NCBI RefSeq assembly: GCF_900116015.1
Contig: NZ_FOYH01000012.1
Coordinates: 34,185 to 98,184, forward strand
Direction of reading: 5' to 3'
From: Enterobacter sp. kpr-6
GTDB taxonomy: Bacteria > Pseudomonadota > Gammaproteobacteria > Enterobacterales > Enterobacteriaceae
DNA length: 64,000 bases
Shown here: piece after piece, positions 50,638 to 60,523 of the stretch
How positions within the stretch are numbered: position 1 is the stretch's first letter
How the letters are laid out: the number at the start of each line of letters is the position of its first letter
Program-made: the position numbers and the translations under genes
The notes under the pieces: model-generated
Told to the model about the DNA's origin: nothing
Seen by the model: the letters and a program-made list of their open reading frames with translations, nothing else
Database searches by the model: none

Positions 50638-51789
50638 TTGAATATCCTGACGATAAGCCATTTTTACGAGGCGCACGGCGGCGGTATTGAACGCGTTGCC
50701 GGGCATTTGTGCCGCCAGTTCGCCCGCCTGGGGGCGACTCCGCAATGGGCAGCCAGCGCCAGCGATGCGTTACCGGACGATGATCTCAACCCAATCGCGC
50801 TACGTTGCGCCGACCCGCTGGAAAAACTCACCGGTCTGCCTATGCCGTTGCCGGGCCCGCGAGCTATTTGCGCGCTTAAAAACGCAGTCCGAAATAGCGA
50901 CGCGGTGGTGATCCACGATGCGCTCTATGTCACCTCGATCCTGGGCGTGATAATGGCAAAACGATACGGGAAGCCCGCCATTCTGATTCAACACATTGCC
51001 GCGATTCCTTTCAGGAATCCTGTACTGCGTCTGCTTATGCAACTGGCTAATCGGGTCGTTACGCGTCCCATGCTAAGGGCCGCCGATGTTCGGGTATTTA
51101 TCAGCGATACTGTCCGTCATGACCTGCTTGGGACCCCTGCGCGCTATCCGTATAAATTGCTGTTTAACGGCGTTGATAGCGCCATTTTTTATCCACCAGC
51201 CCCCTCTGAGACCAGACAAAACCCGCAGGCAAAATATGACCTTCCTCCCTGTGCCCGGCGCATACTTTTCGTGGGTCGTTACGTTGAAAAGAAAGGATTA
51301 TCGATACTACGCACTCTCGCGGCGGCAAGGCCGGAATACCAGTTTTTACTGGCCGGAAACGGCCCGCTTCGTCCCGCAGAATGGGGATTGAGCAACGTTT
51401 ACGATCTGGGCGTGCTGGCCCCCGAAGCACTGGCAGAACTCTATCGCTGTGCGGATCTACTGCTGTTGCCTGCCGTCGGCGAAGGCTATCCCCTTGTTAT
51501 CCAGGAAGCCATGGCCTGCGGATTACCGGTCATTTGCGGTGCTCCGGCTCACAGAGCCGATCCCGATGCGGCAAGCTGGCTACGTGGCGTGGACATTGAC
51601 CTCAACGATCCCCAACGTTCAGCGCAGCTCTGCTCTGACGCAATAGACAATTACGTGCTGACCCCCTGCGAACGTGAAGCGATGATGCGTTACGCCAGAG
51701 AGCGCTATAGCTGGCAAACCATGGCGCAGGAAATAGTGATGCTGGCGAGAAATGCAGGGAAGAGACAGGGTGAAGCGGGAAGACAATAA
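50638..51789 (+). CDS. GT4-family glycosyltransferase
   Basis: The product is 383 residues in two Rossmann-like domains. The N-domain carries the family Gly-rich loop HGGGIERV, and the C-domain has LFVGRYVEKKGL and the E-x7-E motif EGYPLVIQE. It is probably cytoplasmic with a nucleotide-sugar donor. A TTG start at 50638 is favoured: AGGAG is 10 nt upstream and the N-terminus becomes MNILTISHFYEAHGG. An ATG at 50629 has the same SD almost touching it. No E. coli relative at this site is known to me; acceptor and sugar are unknown. Confidence 0.82.
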   Translation: MNILTISHFYEAHGGGIERVAGHLCRQFARLGATPQWAASASDALPDDDLNPIALRCADPLEKLTGLPMPLPGPRAICALKNAVRNSDAVVIHDALYVTSILGVIMAKRYGKPAILIQHIAAIPFRNPVLRLLMQLANRVVTRPMLRAADVRVFISDTVRHDLLGTPARYPYKLLFNGVDSAIFYPPAPSETRQNPQAKYDLPPCARRILFVGRYVEKKGLSILRTLAAARPEYQFLLAGNGPLRPAEWGLSNVYDLGVLAPEALAELYRCADLLLLPAVGEGYPLVIQEAMACGLPVICGAPAHRADPDAASWLRGVDIDLNDPQRSAQLCSDAIDNYVLTPCEREAMMRYARERYSWQTMAQEIVMLARNAGKRQGEAGRQ

Positions 51790-51790
51790 A

Positions 51791-53488
51791 ATGGATACTT
51801 TCAATAAGCCTTTTTTACGCGTCGGTTCGGGCAAATTAACGCTTCTCTTCAGCGTGAGTATTGCCATTAAAGTGGCGCTTATTTTCGTTTTTGCCTGGCA
51901 TATCCTGCTGGTCATGGATGAATTTGCCCAGCTTGGCTACGCCAAGTATTTTGCTAACGGCCTGTTCGACACTATTCAACCGCCAAAGGCCGTGGGCTTT
52001 GCGTTGTTTTATAAACTGGCGCATTTGACTGGCTGGGATGCGACGTCGATTATTCTTGCCGGGCGAATGCAGACGGCGCTGCTCGCCTGCGGAACGTTGC
52101 TGCTGGTCTACGCCTGTGCGCGTGCGCTGGGCGAGCAGCGTTTACGCGCACTTTTTATTGTTCTGGTTTTACTCTGTTTTACGAATTTTATGGAGCGCAT
52201 TTTCCGCACCCGCTCAGAGCCCCTGGCGCTGTTTTTCGCCCTCGCCGCCGTTCTGGTGATACTGCGCGGCCATACCCTCATCGCCAGACGTATTTTCATC
52301 GCCGGGATCCTGAGCGGACTGGCGTTTCTGGTCACCCAAAAATCAGCATTCTTCAATCTGGCCCTTGGGCTTGGATTAGTGATTGATGCGACGCTGCGCA
52401 GAGATTTCCGCGCGGCTATCCTTCGCGGCGTTTACTTAACCGCCGGATGGTTACTTCCCGCGATGGCCTATTGCGTTATATTCGGCGGCAGCGACCCGCT
52501 GCGTATCGCCGAAGGTTTGATCCTGGGTCCGGTAGAAGTGGCAGTAAACGGCAGCGAAGCCTATAGCGGGCTTCGTGTGTATGTCTTACTCACCCTGATA
52601 GACAATCCGTTACTCTACCTGCTCTGTTTTAGCGGCATGGTCATCACGTTAAAAAACGTGAGAACCCTGAATGAAAAAACGCGTATTGCCCTGATCTTTT
52701 CACTCGTCATTACCACGCTGGTTTTCACACATGACCAGCCGTGGCCTTATGTATTCATTATGGCGCTGCCGTTTATCTCGCTCTGGTCTCTCGTCCCGCT
52801 GGATGGTCTCTTCGCTCAAAACCGCAAGCCGGGACTGCGATTATTTTTCCTGACGGTGGCGATATTAGTCCTGCTTTCAAGCTACGTTAACAATCTCAGC
52901 TACCTGAAAATTAGCAATGTGCGACAGCTTGAACTGGTTACCAGAGCAGAAGCGCTGCTCGGGCCTGATGAAAAGTACTTTGATGGTATCGGGATGTTGC
53001 CTAACAGACTGGAGCCGACCACCCTCTGGCTTGATGCCTGGTATGTGTTAAAAACGCAGCGGGAAGGTAAAGCCTCCGAAGCCTGGCGCGTGCTGACCCG
53101 GTCCCCGCCGAAAATCATTTTATGGTCCTACCGGTTGAGCAATATTTATCCGGTGATCGCAGAAGCCATTGATAACAGCTATGTCCGGGTGGCACCGAAT
53201 ATCAGGATGGCGGGGCGACGGCTGCACATTGGCCGTCAGAAAGAGTTCAGAGTACCGCTGGCCGGAAGATATCAGCTGTACAGCGAAACCGGCGCACCCG
53301 TATCAGCACAACTGAAAGTGGACGGGATCACGCTCGTTCCGCCTATCACCCTGGCGGCTGGCCGCAAAACCATCACCTTACTTAATGGCCCGGAGAAAGC
53401 GCTGTTGTTGCCAGAAGGGAATTATGACGGTCTTTTCAAAGACGGGGATGATAACAACTACCTGTTTGCCAACACCTATTACCACTGA
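51791..53488 (+). CDS. Polytopic GT-C-like glycosyltransferase (ArnT/PMT-like)
   Basis: The product is 565 residues from the ATG of MDTFNKPFLRVGSG, 1 nt after the GT4 gene. About 10-12 membrane helices occupy residues 15-370. A soluble C-terminal domain of about 185 residues follows. An acidic motif MDEFAQLGYAKYF follows the first helix, as in GT-C enzymes where this loop holds the catalytic Asp/Glu. Such enzymes use polyprenyl-phosphate sugars in the periplasm. I infer that it transfers the sugar made and flipped by the two upstream genes. Remote family; no specific name can be given. Confidence 0.72.
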   Translation: MDTFNKPFLRVGSGKLTLLFSVSIAIKVALIFVFAWHILLVMDEFAQLGYAKYFANGLFDTIQPPKAVGFALFYKLAHLTGWDATSIILAGRMQTALLACGTLLLVYACARALGEQRLRALFIVLVLLCFTNFMERIFRTRSEPLALFFALAAVLVILRGHTLIARRIFIAGILSGLAFLVTQKSAFFNLALGLGLVIDATLRRDFRAAILRGVYLTAGWLLPAMAYCVIFGGSDPLRIAEGLILGPVEVAVNGSEAYSGLRVYVLLTLIDNPLLYLLCFSGMVITLKNVRTLNEKTRIALIFSLVITTLVFTHDQPWPYVFIMALPFISLWSLVPLDGLFAQNRKPGLRLFFLTVAILVLLSSYVNNLSYLKISNVRQLELVTRAEALLGPDEKYFDGIGMLPNRLEPTTLWLDAWYVLKTQREGKASEAWRVLTRSPPKIILWSYRLSNIYPVIAEAIDNSYVRVAPNIRMAGRRLHIGRQKEFRVPLAGRYQLYSETGAPVSAQLKVDGITLVPPITLAAGRKTITLLNGPEKALLLPEGNYDGLFKDGDDNNYLFANTYYH

Positions 53489-53500
53489 GATGACGGAAAA

Positions 53501-53530
53501 CAGGAGATAACCGGGCCAGGTTATCTCCTG
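53501..53530. terminator. Hairpin between the glycosylation cluster and ilvA
   Basis: CAGGAGATAACC-gggcca-GGTTATCTCCTG is a perfect 12-bp stem in the 53-nt gap between two convergent 3' ends. There is no T-run on either side, but the position suggests a bidirectional end for both transcripts. Confidence 0.6.
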
Positions 53531-53541
53531 CTAAGCGGCAG

Positions 53542-55086
53542 TTAGCCCGCGAGGAAAAAGCGGAACGCCGGATTGTGGGTTTCGTCGTGACAGTCGTAGC
53601 CCAGTTCGTTTAAGCGCGTTTCGAAATCCGGTTCGTGCTCGCCCAGTTCAAACGCTGCCAGCACGCGACCATAATCGGTGCCGTGGCTGCGGTAGTGGAA
53701 CAACGAAATATTCCAGTGGGTGCCGAGCGTGTGCAGGAATTTGAGCAGCGCGCCGGGGGATTCCGGGAATTCGAAGCTGTAGAGACGCTCCTGTAGCGGC
53801 TTCGACGGACGCCCGCCAACCATGTAGCGCACGTGCAGCTTCGCCATCTCATCGTCGGAGAGATCCACCACGCTGTAACCGCCCTCGTTAAGCAGCGCCA
53901 GAATCTCTTTACGCTCTTCCAGACCGCGGCTTAAACGCACGCCGACAAAAATGCAGGCATCTTTGGCATCGGCAAAGCGGTAGTTAAATTCCGTTACCGA
54001 GCGCCCGCCCAGTAGCTGGCAGAACTTCAGGAAGCTGCCTTTCTCCTCCGGGATGGTGACCGCCAGCAGCGCTTCGCGCTGTTCGCCCAGCTCGCAGCGT
54101 TCAGAGACGTAGCGCAGGCCGTGGAAATTAACGTTCGCACCGGAAAGCACATGCGCCAGACGTTCGCCGCGAATGTTGTGCTGAGCGATGTATTTTTTCA
54201 TCCCCGCCAGCGCCAGCGCACCGGACGGCTCCGCCACCGCGCGTACATCTTCGAACAGATCTTTCATGGCCGCGCAAATCGCATCGCTGTCTACCGTCAC
54301 GATATCGTCAAGGTATTCCCGACAGACGCGGAAAGTTTCATCGCCAATGCGCTTGACCGCCACGCCTTCGGCAAACAGCCCCACGCGCGGCAGATCTACC
54401 GGGTGCCCGGCATCCAGCGCGGCCTTCAGGCAGGCAGAATCTACAGCTTCTACCGCAATCACTTTGATTTGCGGCATCAGTTGTTTAATCAGTACTGCCA
54501 CCCCCGCCGCCAGTCCGCCGCCGCCGACCGGCACAAAAATGCGGTCGATGTGCGCGTCCTGTTGCAGTAGCTCCAGCGCCAGCGTGCCCTGCCCGGCGAT
54601 AACCATCGGGTGATCGAACGGCGGCACCCAGGTAAAACCCTGCTGTTGCGCCAGTTCAATCGCTTTGGCTTTTGCTTCGTCGAAATTCGCGCCATGCAGC
54701 AGCACTTCACCGCCGAAGCCGCGCACCGCGTCAACTTTGATATCTGCGGTGGCTTTCGGCATCACGATCAGGGCTTTTACGCCCAGCCGTGCGGCGGAAA
54801 ACGCCACGCCCTGCGCGTGGTTACCCGCTGAAGCGGTGATCACGCCCTGCGCTTTCTGCGCTTCCGTCAGGCCCGCCATCATCGCGTAGGCACCGCGCAG
54901 CTTGAAGCTGTGTACCGGCTGGCGATCTTCGCGCTTCACCAGGATCACGTTATCGAGCCGCGAAGAGAGCTTGTCCATCTCTTGCAGCGGCGTTACCTGC
55001 ACCGCCTCGTAGACCGGCGCGCGCAGCACCGCCCGGAGATATTCCGCCCCGTCGGGGGCGGCGGACAGCGGTTGGGATTCGGCCAT
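53542..55086 (-). CDS. ilvA: IlvA, threonine deaminase (biosynthetic)
   Basis: The product is 514 residues, the E. coli length, from the second of two adjacent ATGs (GGAGG lies 6 nt upstream of it). The PLP lysine is in HSFKLRGAY and the phosphate loop is GGGGLAAG. Two C-terminal ACT-like regulatory domains bind isoleucine and valine. It makes 2-oxobutanoate from threonine, the first isoleucine step. It is the last gene of the ilv operon. Confidence 0.97.
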   Translation of the reverse strand: MAESQPLSAAPDGAEYLRAVLRAPVYEAVQVTPLQEMDKLSSRLDNVILVKREDRQPVHSFKLRGAYAMMAGLTEAQKAQGVITASAGNHAQGVAFSAARLGVKALIVMPKATADIKVDAVRGFGGEVLLHGANFDEAKAKAIELAQQQGFTWVPPFDHPMVIAGQGTLALELLQQDAHIDRIFVPVGGGGLAAGVAVLIKQLMPQIKVIAVEAVDSACLKAALDAGHPVDLPRVGLFAEGVAVKRIGDETFRVCREYLDDIVTVDSDAICAAMKDLFEDVRAVAEPSGALALAGMKKYIAQHNIRGERLAHVLSGANVNFHGLRYVSERCELGEQREALLAVTIPEEKGSFLKFCQLLGGRSVTEFNYRFADAKDACIFVGVRLSRGLEERKEILALLNEGGYSVVDLSDDEMAKLHVRYMVGGRPSKPLQERLYSFEFPESPGALLKFLHTLGTHWNISLFHYRSHGTDYGRVLAAFELGEHEPDFETRLNELGYDCHDETHNPAFRFFLAG

Positions 55087-55088
55087 CA

Positions 55089-56939
55089 TTAGCCTCCCAG
55101 TTTGGATTTATCGCGTACTGCGCCCTTGTCTGCGCTGGTCGCGAGGCTGGCGTAGGCACGCAGCGCGAAGGAAACCTGGCGCTCACGCGCTTTCGGCGTC
55201 CACGCCTGTGCACCGCGTGCGTCCTGCGCTTCACGACGGGCGGCCAGTTCCTGATCGCTCACTTGCAACTGAATACCACGTTCAGGAATGTCGATGGCGA
55301 TCATGTCACCGTCTTCAATCAGGGCGATGTTGCCGCCGCTGGCCGCTTCCGGGGAAACGTGTCCGATGGAAAGACCAGAAGTACCGCCGGAGAAACGTCC
55401 GTCAGTGACCAGTGCGCAGGCTTTGCCGAGGCCCATTGATTTCAGGAAGGTGGTCGGATAGAGCATTTCCTGCATACCCGGTCCGCCTTTCGGCCCTTCG
55501 TAGCGGATCACGACCACGTCGCCCGCCACAACTTTACCGCCGAGGATCGCTTCAACCGCGTCGTCCTGGCTTTCGTAGACTTTCGCCGGGCCAGTGAATT
55601 TCAGGATGCTGTCGTCTACGCCTGCGGTTTTTACGATACAGCCGTTTTCCGCAAAGTTACCGTACAGTACCGCCAGACCGCCATCCTGACTGTAGGCGTG
55701 TTCCAGCGAGCGGATACAGCCTTCGGCGCGGTCGGTGTCCAGCGAATCCCAGCGGCAATCCTGCGAGAAGGCTTTGGTGGTACGAATACCCGCCGGGCCT
55801 GCGGAGAACATCGATTTCACCGACTCGTCCTGGGTAACCATCACGTCATACTGGTCGATAGTTTGCGGCAGCGTCAGACCGAGCACGTTTTTCACGTCGC
55901 GGTTGAGCAGCCCGGCGCGATCCAGCTCGCCGAGAATACCGATTACGCCACCCGCACGGTGCACGTCTTCCATATGATATTTCTGGGTGCTGGGCGCAAC
56001 CTTGCACAACTGCGGCACTTTGCGCGACAGCTGGTCGATATCGGTCATGGTGAAGTCGATTTCCGCTTCCTGCGCGGCAGCCAGCAGGTGCAGTACAGTG
56101 TTAGTGGAACCGCCCATGGCGATATCCAGCGTCATGGCGTTTTCGAATGCAGCTTTGCTGGCGATATTGCGCGGCAGCGCGCTCTCATCATCCTGCTCGT
56201 AGTAGCGTTTGGTCAGCTCAACAATGCGCGTACCAGCGTTGAGGAACAGCTGTTTGCGGTCGGCGTGGGTCGCCAGCAGCGAACCGTTGCCCGGCTGCGA
56301 CAGCCCAAGCGCTTCGGTCAGACAGTTCATCGAGTTGGCGGTGAACATGCCGGAACAGGAGCCACAGGTCGGACACGCGGAGCGTTCAACCTGATCGCTT
56401 TGATCGTCGGAGACTTTCGGGTCTGCACCCTGGATCATCGCATCCACCAGATCCAGTTTGATGATCTGATTGGAGAGTTTGGTTTTCCCGGCTTCCATCG
56501 GGCCGCCAGAAACAAAAATGACCGGGATGTTCAGGCGCAGTGAGGCCATCAGCATGCCGGGGGTAATTTTGTCGCAGTTAGAGATGCAGACCATGGCGTC
56601 GGCGCAGTGGGCGTTGACCATGTATTCCACCGAGTCGGCGATCAGCTCACGCGACGGCAGTGAATAAAGCATACCGCCGTGACCCATGGCGATACCGTCA
56701 TCCACCGCGATGGTGTTGAACTCTTTCGCCACGCCGCCTGCGGCTTCAATCTGCTCAGCGACCAGCTTCCCGAGATCGCGCAGGTGAACGTGGCCCGGCA
56801 CGAACTGAGTGAAGGAGTTAACGACTGCGATAATTGGTTTACCGAAATCGTCATCGGTCATCCCGGTTGCGCGCCACAGCGCGCGGGCACCAGCCATATT
56901 ACGGCCATGGGTCGTGGTAGCGGAACGGTACTTAGGCAT
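55089..56939 (-). CDS. ilvD: IlvD, dihydroxy-acid dehydratase
   Basis: The product is 616 residues, the E. coli length. Fe-S cluster cysteines lie in [10 protein letters not shown] and [20 protein letters not shown], and [15 protein letters not shown] is the family C-terminal motif. It makes the oxo acids of valine and isoleucine. Its stop lies within the ilvA start region; an ERIC element precedes it. Confidence 0.97.
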   Translation of the reverse strand: MPKYRSATTTHGRNMAGARALWRATGMTDDDFGKPIIAVVNSFTQFVPGHVHLRDLGKLVAEQIEAAGGVAKEFNTIAVDDGIAMGHGGMLYSLPSRELIADSVEYMVNAHCADAMVCISNCDKITPGMLMASLRLNIPVIFVSGGPMEAGKTKLSNQIIKLDLVDAMIQGADPKVSDDQSDQVERSACPTCGSCSGMFTANSMNCLTEALGLSQPGNGSLLATHADRKQLFLNAGTRIVELTKRYYEQDDESALPRNIASKAAFENAMTLDIAMGGSTNTVLHLLAAAQEAEIDFTMTDIDQLSRKVPQLCKVAPSTQKYHMEDVHRAGGVIGILGELDRAGLLNRDVKNVLGLTLPQTIDQYDVMVTQDESVKSMFSAGPAGIRTTKAFSQDCRWDSLDTDRAEGCIRSLEHAYSQDGGLAVLYGNFAENGCIVKTAGVDDSILKFTGPAKVYESQDDAVEAILGGKVVAGDVVVIRYEGPKGGPGMQEMLYPTTFLKSMGLGKACALVTDGRFSGGTSGLSIGHVSPEAASGGNIALIEDGDMIAIDIPERGIQLQVSDQELAARREAQDARGAQAWTPKARERQVSFALRAYASLATSADKGAVRDKSKLGG

Positions 56940-56964
56940 GCTTTATTTACTCCCGTCTTTTCCC

Positions 56965-57075
56965 TCATACTTCGCGCCACAGGTGCGTTAGCTGCCTCGC
57001 TCACCCCAGTCACTTACTACAGTAAGCTCCTGGAGGATTCGCTGCGTTGCCGCCTTCCTGTGACGCGAATTATTT
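56965..57075. repeat. ERIC element between ilvE and ilvD
   Basis: The segment contains CGCTCACCCCAGTCACTTACT and AGTAAGCTCCTGGAGGATTC, the two conserved core arms recognised by standard ERIC primers. Its ends are complementary (ACTTCGCGCCACAGG with CCTGTGACGCGAAT). This is a full-length enterobacterial repetitive intergenic consensus (IRU) of about 110 nt. It lies in the transcribed ilvE-ilvD gap of the operon. Confidence 0.88.
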
Positions 57076-57092
57076 TGGGAAATTAATATTTG

Positions 57093-58022
57093 TTATGAAT
57101 TAACTTGATCCAACCAGCCCCATTTATCTTCCGTTTCACCGGTGAAGAGGCCAAAGAATGCTTGCTGAATACGTTTGGTCACCGGACCACAGCGGCCTTC
57201 GCCAACCTGGATGCGGTCAACGCTGCGTACCGGGGTGATTTCTGCGGCGGTGCCGGACATGAACACTTCGTCGGCCAGGTACAGAGATTCGCGGGACAGC
57301 ACCTGCTCGCGCACTTCGATACCCAGATCTTTTGCCAGCGTGATGATCGCATCGCGGGTAATGCCTGGCAGCGCGGAAGAGGTGAACGGCGGGGTGAACA
57401 GGATGCCGTCTTTCACTTCAAACAGGTTTTCGCCCGCACCTTCAGAGAGGTAACCGTTAACATCCAGCGCGATCCCTTCCTGATAACCGTGGCGGCGCGC
57501 TTCGCTGCCCACCAGCAGGGAGGAGAGATAGTTACCACCAGCTTTTGCAGCCGTCGGGATAGTGTTCGGCGCAACGCGGTTCCAGGAGGACACCATCGCA
57601 TCAATGCCCTGATCCAGCGCTTCTGCGCCCAGGTACGCGCCCCACGGGAACGCGGCGATGATCACGTCAGTGCCGTAACCTTCCGGCGGGTTAACGCCCA
57701 TGCCCACATCGCCAACAAACACCAGCGGACGGATATACGCGCTGGTCAGGTTGTTTTTGCGGATCACTGCGCGGCAGGCTTCCATCAGGTCATCAACGCT
57801 CTGAGAAACCGGGAAACGATAAATTTTGGCTGAGTCACGCAGACGTTGCATGTGTTCGCGATGGCGGAACACCACTGGCCCTTTGTGAGAATCGTAGCAA
57901 CGGATGCCTTCAAACACAGACGTACCGTAGTGCAGCGCGTGGGACATCACGTGAACTTTCGCGTCCTCCCAACGAACCATCTCACCATTGAACCAAATGT
58001 AATCAGCTTTTTTCGTCGTCAT
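57093..58022 (-). CDS. ilvE: IlvE, branched-chain amino acid aminotransferase
   Basis: This 309-residue class IV PLP aminotransferase begins MTTKKADYIWFNGEMVRWEDA. The PLP lysine is in PTAAKAGGNYL and the substrate loop is YLSEGAGENLFEV. It catalyses the last step for valine, leucine and isoleucine. It lies 17 nt after ilvM. Confidence 0.97.
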   Translation of the reverse strand: MTTKKADYIWFNGEMVRWEDAKVHVMSHALHYGTSVFEGIRCYDSHKGPVVFRHREHMQRLRDSAKIYRFPVSQSVDDLMEACRAVIRKNNLTSAYIRPLVFVGDVGMGVNPPEGYGTDVIIAAFPWGAYLGAEALDQGIDAMVSSWNRVAPNTIPTAAKAGGNYLSSLLVGSEARRHGYQEGIALDVNGYLSEGAGENLFEVKDGILFTPPFTSSALPGITRDAIITLAKDLGIEVREQVLSRESLYLADEVFMSGTAAEITPVRSVDRIQVGEGRCGPVTKRIQQAFFGLFTGETEDKWGWLDQVNS

Positions 58023-58039
58023 TTTTCTTCCTATTGCGC

Positions 58040-58303
58040 TCAGGCGCGTATTTGTTGTGATGTGGTTGTACGTTGCTGGATCTCGACACGAGCCACGTCG
58101 ACCAGTTTGCTTAACTGGCTAAACAGTAATTCGACGGGCCTCGGGCTGGCAACGGTCAATTCAATATTTATATTTTGTGCATCGGTAGCGGTTTCCATAT
58201 TCATGGCGCAAATCTGAAAGCCACGGTGGCGCACTACGCGCAAAACGCGCTCTAATGTTTCCGGGTTGAAGCGGGCTTCTACAGCGACCTGATGGTGCAT
58301 CAT
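58040..58303 (-). CDS. ilvM: IlvM, acetolactate synthase II small subunit
   Basis: This 87-residue ACT-domain protein begins [23 protein letters not shown] and is required for activity of IlvG. It overlaps ilvG by 4 nt (58300-58303). Residues and length match E. coli IlvM. Confidence 0.96.
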   Translation of the reverse strand: MMHHQVAVEARFNPETLERVLRVVRHRGFQICAMNMETATDAQNINIELTVASPRPVELLFSQLSKLVDVARVEIQQRTTTSQQIRA

Positions 58304-59946
58304 GATAATTTCTCCAGCATTTGTGAGTTACTGGCACCGGGCGGTACCAGCGGCCAGACGTTCTCAAGTTCGTCGATTGAGACATGAAGCAGGTAAGGCC
58401 CCTCGCTTGAGAGCATGGCGTCGAGTGCCGCTTCAACCTGGTCTTTACGGGTGATGTGCTGGCCGGGAATACCAAACGCCTGGGCCAGCATGAGGAAATC
58501 AGGGTTATCAGTGAGGGTGGTTTCGCTATAACGTTCCTGGAAAAACAACTGCTGCCACTGGCGAACCATCCCTAAGCGCTGGTTATCCAGTAAAACGATT
58601 TTTACCGGCAGCTGTTTTCGCTTCACGGTGCCCAGCTCCTGCACATTCATCATGAAAGAGCCGTCACCGGAGATACAGATTACCGTGTCGTCCGGTCGCG
58701 CCACCTGCGCGCCCACGGCGGCTGGCAGGCCAAAGCCCATGGTGCCTAACCCGCTGGAGGTGATGAAATTTTCCGGGCGGCTGTAGGTCATGTGCTGCGC
58801 CGACCACATCTGATGCTGGCCTACGTCTGTCGTGACCACGCACTCTTTCGGTTTACGATCGGAAAGTTGTTTTAACAACAGCGGGGCGTAGATCGCCTCG
58901 CCGGGATGGTCGTAGCGCCAGGCGTGTTCCTGACGCATAGCTGCGGTGTACTGGCACCACTCTTCAATCGCCAGCGGTTGCTGTAAGGCGGGTAACAGGG
59001 CGTTTAAATCACCCTGTAACGCGACGTGCGCCTGACGCAGCTTGTTCATTTCCGCCGGGTCGATATCCATGTGGATCACGCTCGCATGCGGTGCGAAGGT
59101 GTTCAGTTTGCCGGTAACACGGTCGTCAAAGCGCGCACCGACAGCAATCAGCAGATCGCATTCCTGCACGGCGAGGTTCGCCGCTTTGGTGCCGTGCATC
59201 CCCAACATGCCGAGATAATACGGGTAGTCTGCCTCCACCGCGCCCAGGCCTTTCAGGGTGCAGGCAACCGGTACCTGCGTCACTTCGGCAAAGGCACGCA
59301 GCGCGGGAACGGCCTGTGCCAGGCCTACGCCGCCGCCCACGTAAAGCATCGGCTTTTTCGCCTGCGCCAGCATCTGCCGGGCCTGCTCCATTTCCGCATG
59401 GGGGAAGGTTTCGCTGACGTCTACGGTGGAAAAATGCGGCTCCAGATCGCCACAAGCTAACTGGATGTCTTTTGGGATATCAACCAGCACCGGCCCCGGA
59501 CGGCCTGAACTTGCGACCTCGAAGGCTTCAGCCATCACGCGCGGCAACTCTTCCAGCGACTGCACCAGGAAACTGTGCTTCGTACAGGCCAGCGATAAAC
59601 CCAGCACATCCACTTCCTGAAACGCGTCGGTGCCGATAAACGGGGCTGCCACCTGACCGGTGATGGCGACAACGGGTACAGAATCTAACAGGGCATCAGC
59701 AAGACCGGTGATGAGGTTAGTGGCACCCGGCCCGGAGGTAGCGATGCAAACGCCTGTTTTACCAGTAGAACGGGCATAGCCGATGGCGGCCATTGCAGCC
59801 CCCTGCTCGTGCCGGCACAGAAGATGTTCCACGCCGCCGTCATACAACGCATCGTAAACCGGCATAATTGCGCCACCCGGATAACCGAAAACTGTTTCGA
59901 CACCCTGTGCCCGCAAAGCATGTACCACCCACTGCGCCCCATTCAT
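58300..59946 (-). CDS. ilvG: IlvG, acetolactate synthase II large subunit (intact)
   Basis: This 548-residue ThDP enzyme has the active-site glutamate in [19 protein letters not shown] and the ThDP-Mg motif [12 protein letters not shown]...NQRLGMV. It joins pyruvate with pyruvate or 2-oxobutanoate. The frame is uninterrupted, unlike E. coli K-12 where a frameshift inactivates ilvG. Isozyme II is insensitive to valine. Confidence 0.97.
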   Translation of the reverse strand: MNGAQWVVHALRAQGVETVFGYPGGAIMPVYDALYDGGVEHLLCRHEQGAAMAAIGYARSTGKTGVCIATSGPGATNLITGLADALLDSVPVVAITGQVAAPFIGTDAFQEVDVLGLSLACTKHSFLVQSLEELPRVMAEAFEVASSGRPGPVLVDIPKDIQLACGDLEPHFSTVDVSETFPHAEMEQARQMLAQAKKPMLYVGGGVGLAQAVPALRAFAEVTQVPVACTLKGLGAVEADYPYYLGMLGMHGTKAANLAVQECDLLIAVGARFDDRVTGKLNTFAPHASVIHMDIDPAEMNKLRQAHVALQGDLNALLPALQQPLAIEEWCQYTAAMRQEHAWRYDHPGEAIYAPLLLKQLSDRKPKECVVTTDVGQHQMWSAQHMTYSRPENFITSSGLGTMGFGLPAAVGAQVARPDDTVICISGDGSFMMNVQELGTVKRKQLPVKIVLLDNQRLGMVRQWQQLFFQERYSETTLTDNPDFLMLAQAFGIPGQHITRKDQVEAALDAMLSSEGPYLLHVSIDELENVWPLVPPGASNSQMLEKLS

Positions 59947-59948
59947 AG

Positions 59949-59999
59949 TCAGTTCCCCGCCGTAAATCTTGAGAAACAGAATTTTATGCTACTACTCAT
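59949..59999 (-). CDS. ilvX: IlvX, 16-residue peptide
   Basis: The frame ATG-AGT-AGT-AGC encodes [16 protein letters not shown] and ends 2 nt before the ilvG start codon. It matches the small E. coli protein IlvX (MNNSTKFCFSRFRTGN) at 11 of 16 positions, so the frame is under selection. Its function is unknown; it lies between the attenuator and ilvG. Confidence 0.8.
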   Translation of the reverse strand: MSSSIKFCFSRFTAGN

Positions 60000-60030
60000 T
60001 CTTTGCTCCTCGCTGATATTTTAAAGTCAT

Positions 60031-60062
60031 AAAAAAACCCCCGGACCTTTCGGTGCGGGGGT
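60031..60062 (-). terminator. ilv operon attenuator terminator
   Basis: The minus strand reads CCCCCGCACCGAAAGGTCCGGGGG followed by seven Ts, the terminator hairpin of the ilvGMEDA attenuator. It sits 24 nt after the ilvL stop. Confidence 0.93.
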
Positions 60063-60085
60063 CTTAGTTCGTTAAGGATTGATTT

Positions 60086-60184
60086 TTAAGCCTTTCCTCG
60101 TCCAAGTGCAGCCCCGCACGGTGGGATAATAATCACCACCACGCTAATCACGACCAGGCTAATCACTCGTAGAAGGGCTGTCAT
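60086..60184 (-). CDS. ilvL: IlvL leader peptide
   Basis: This 32-residue leader begins MTALLRVISLVVISVVVIII and ends GRGKA. Fifteen residues are Ile, Val or Leu (5 Ile, 6 Val, 4 Leu), including the run VVVIII. Ribosome stalling at these codons when any of the charged tRNAs is short prevents the downstream terminator and lets ilvXGMEDA be transcribed. Confidence 0.95.
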   Translation of the reverse strand: MTALLRVISLVVISVVVIIIPPCGAALGRGKA

Positions 60185-60523
60185 TTTCTGTACTTTCTGG
60201 CTTCTTGTTCGAAGGAATACCTAAAGAGTTACCACAGACATGCGGCGTAACACAAGATTTTTTTATGGCTACGATTTTGAGCAGGCTAATAATTTCGCCA
60301 AAAATCGTTGTTTTTTATAAGAAAAACCTTAAGTGAAAATAATTCAATAAATGACCTCCTTATTTCTACATTTACCTCCCACCGGAAAATGCGAGCCCGG
60401 CAGTGAGACACAATGGTAACGGCTGCAACAGGATAATTTTCTCTGAAAGCATTACGCAGACTTCGCATCTGACACATCGAGCCAGCCGGTCACCAGGGCA
60501 TAATTCCGGCGTAAGGAGGAGTT
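60185..60523. promoter_or_regulatory. ilvL/yifB divergent promoter region
   Basis: This 339-nt gap holds the ilv promoter: TTGTGT (60250-60255), 17 nt, GTAACT (60227-60232) on the minus strand, matching the position and flanking sequence of E. coli ilvGp2. Upstream DNA around 60260-60360 is AT-rich with A/T tracts, as in the IHF-activated UAS region of E. coli. On the plus strand a strong AAGGAGGAG ribosome site precedes yifB. No small gene is seen. Confidence 0.6.
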
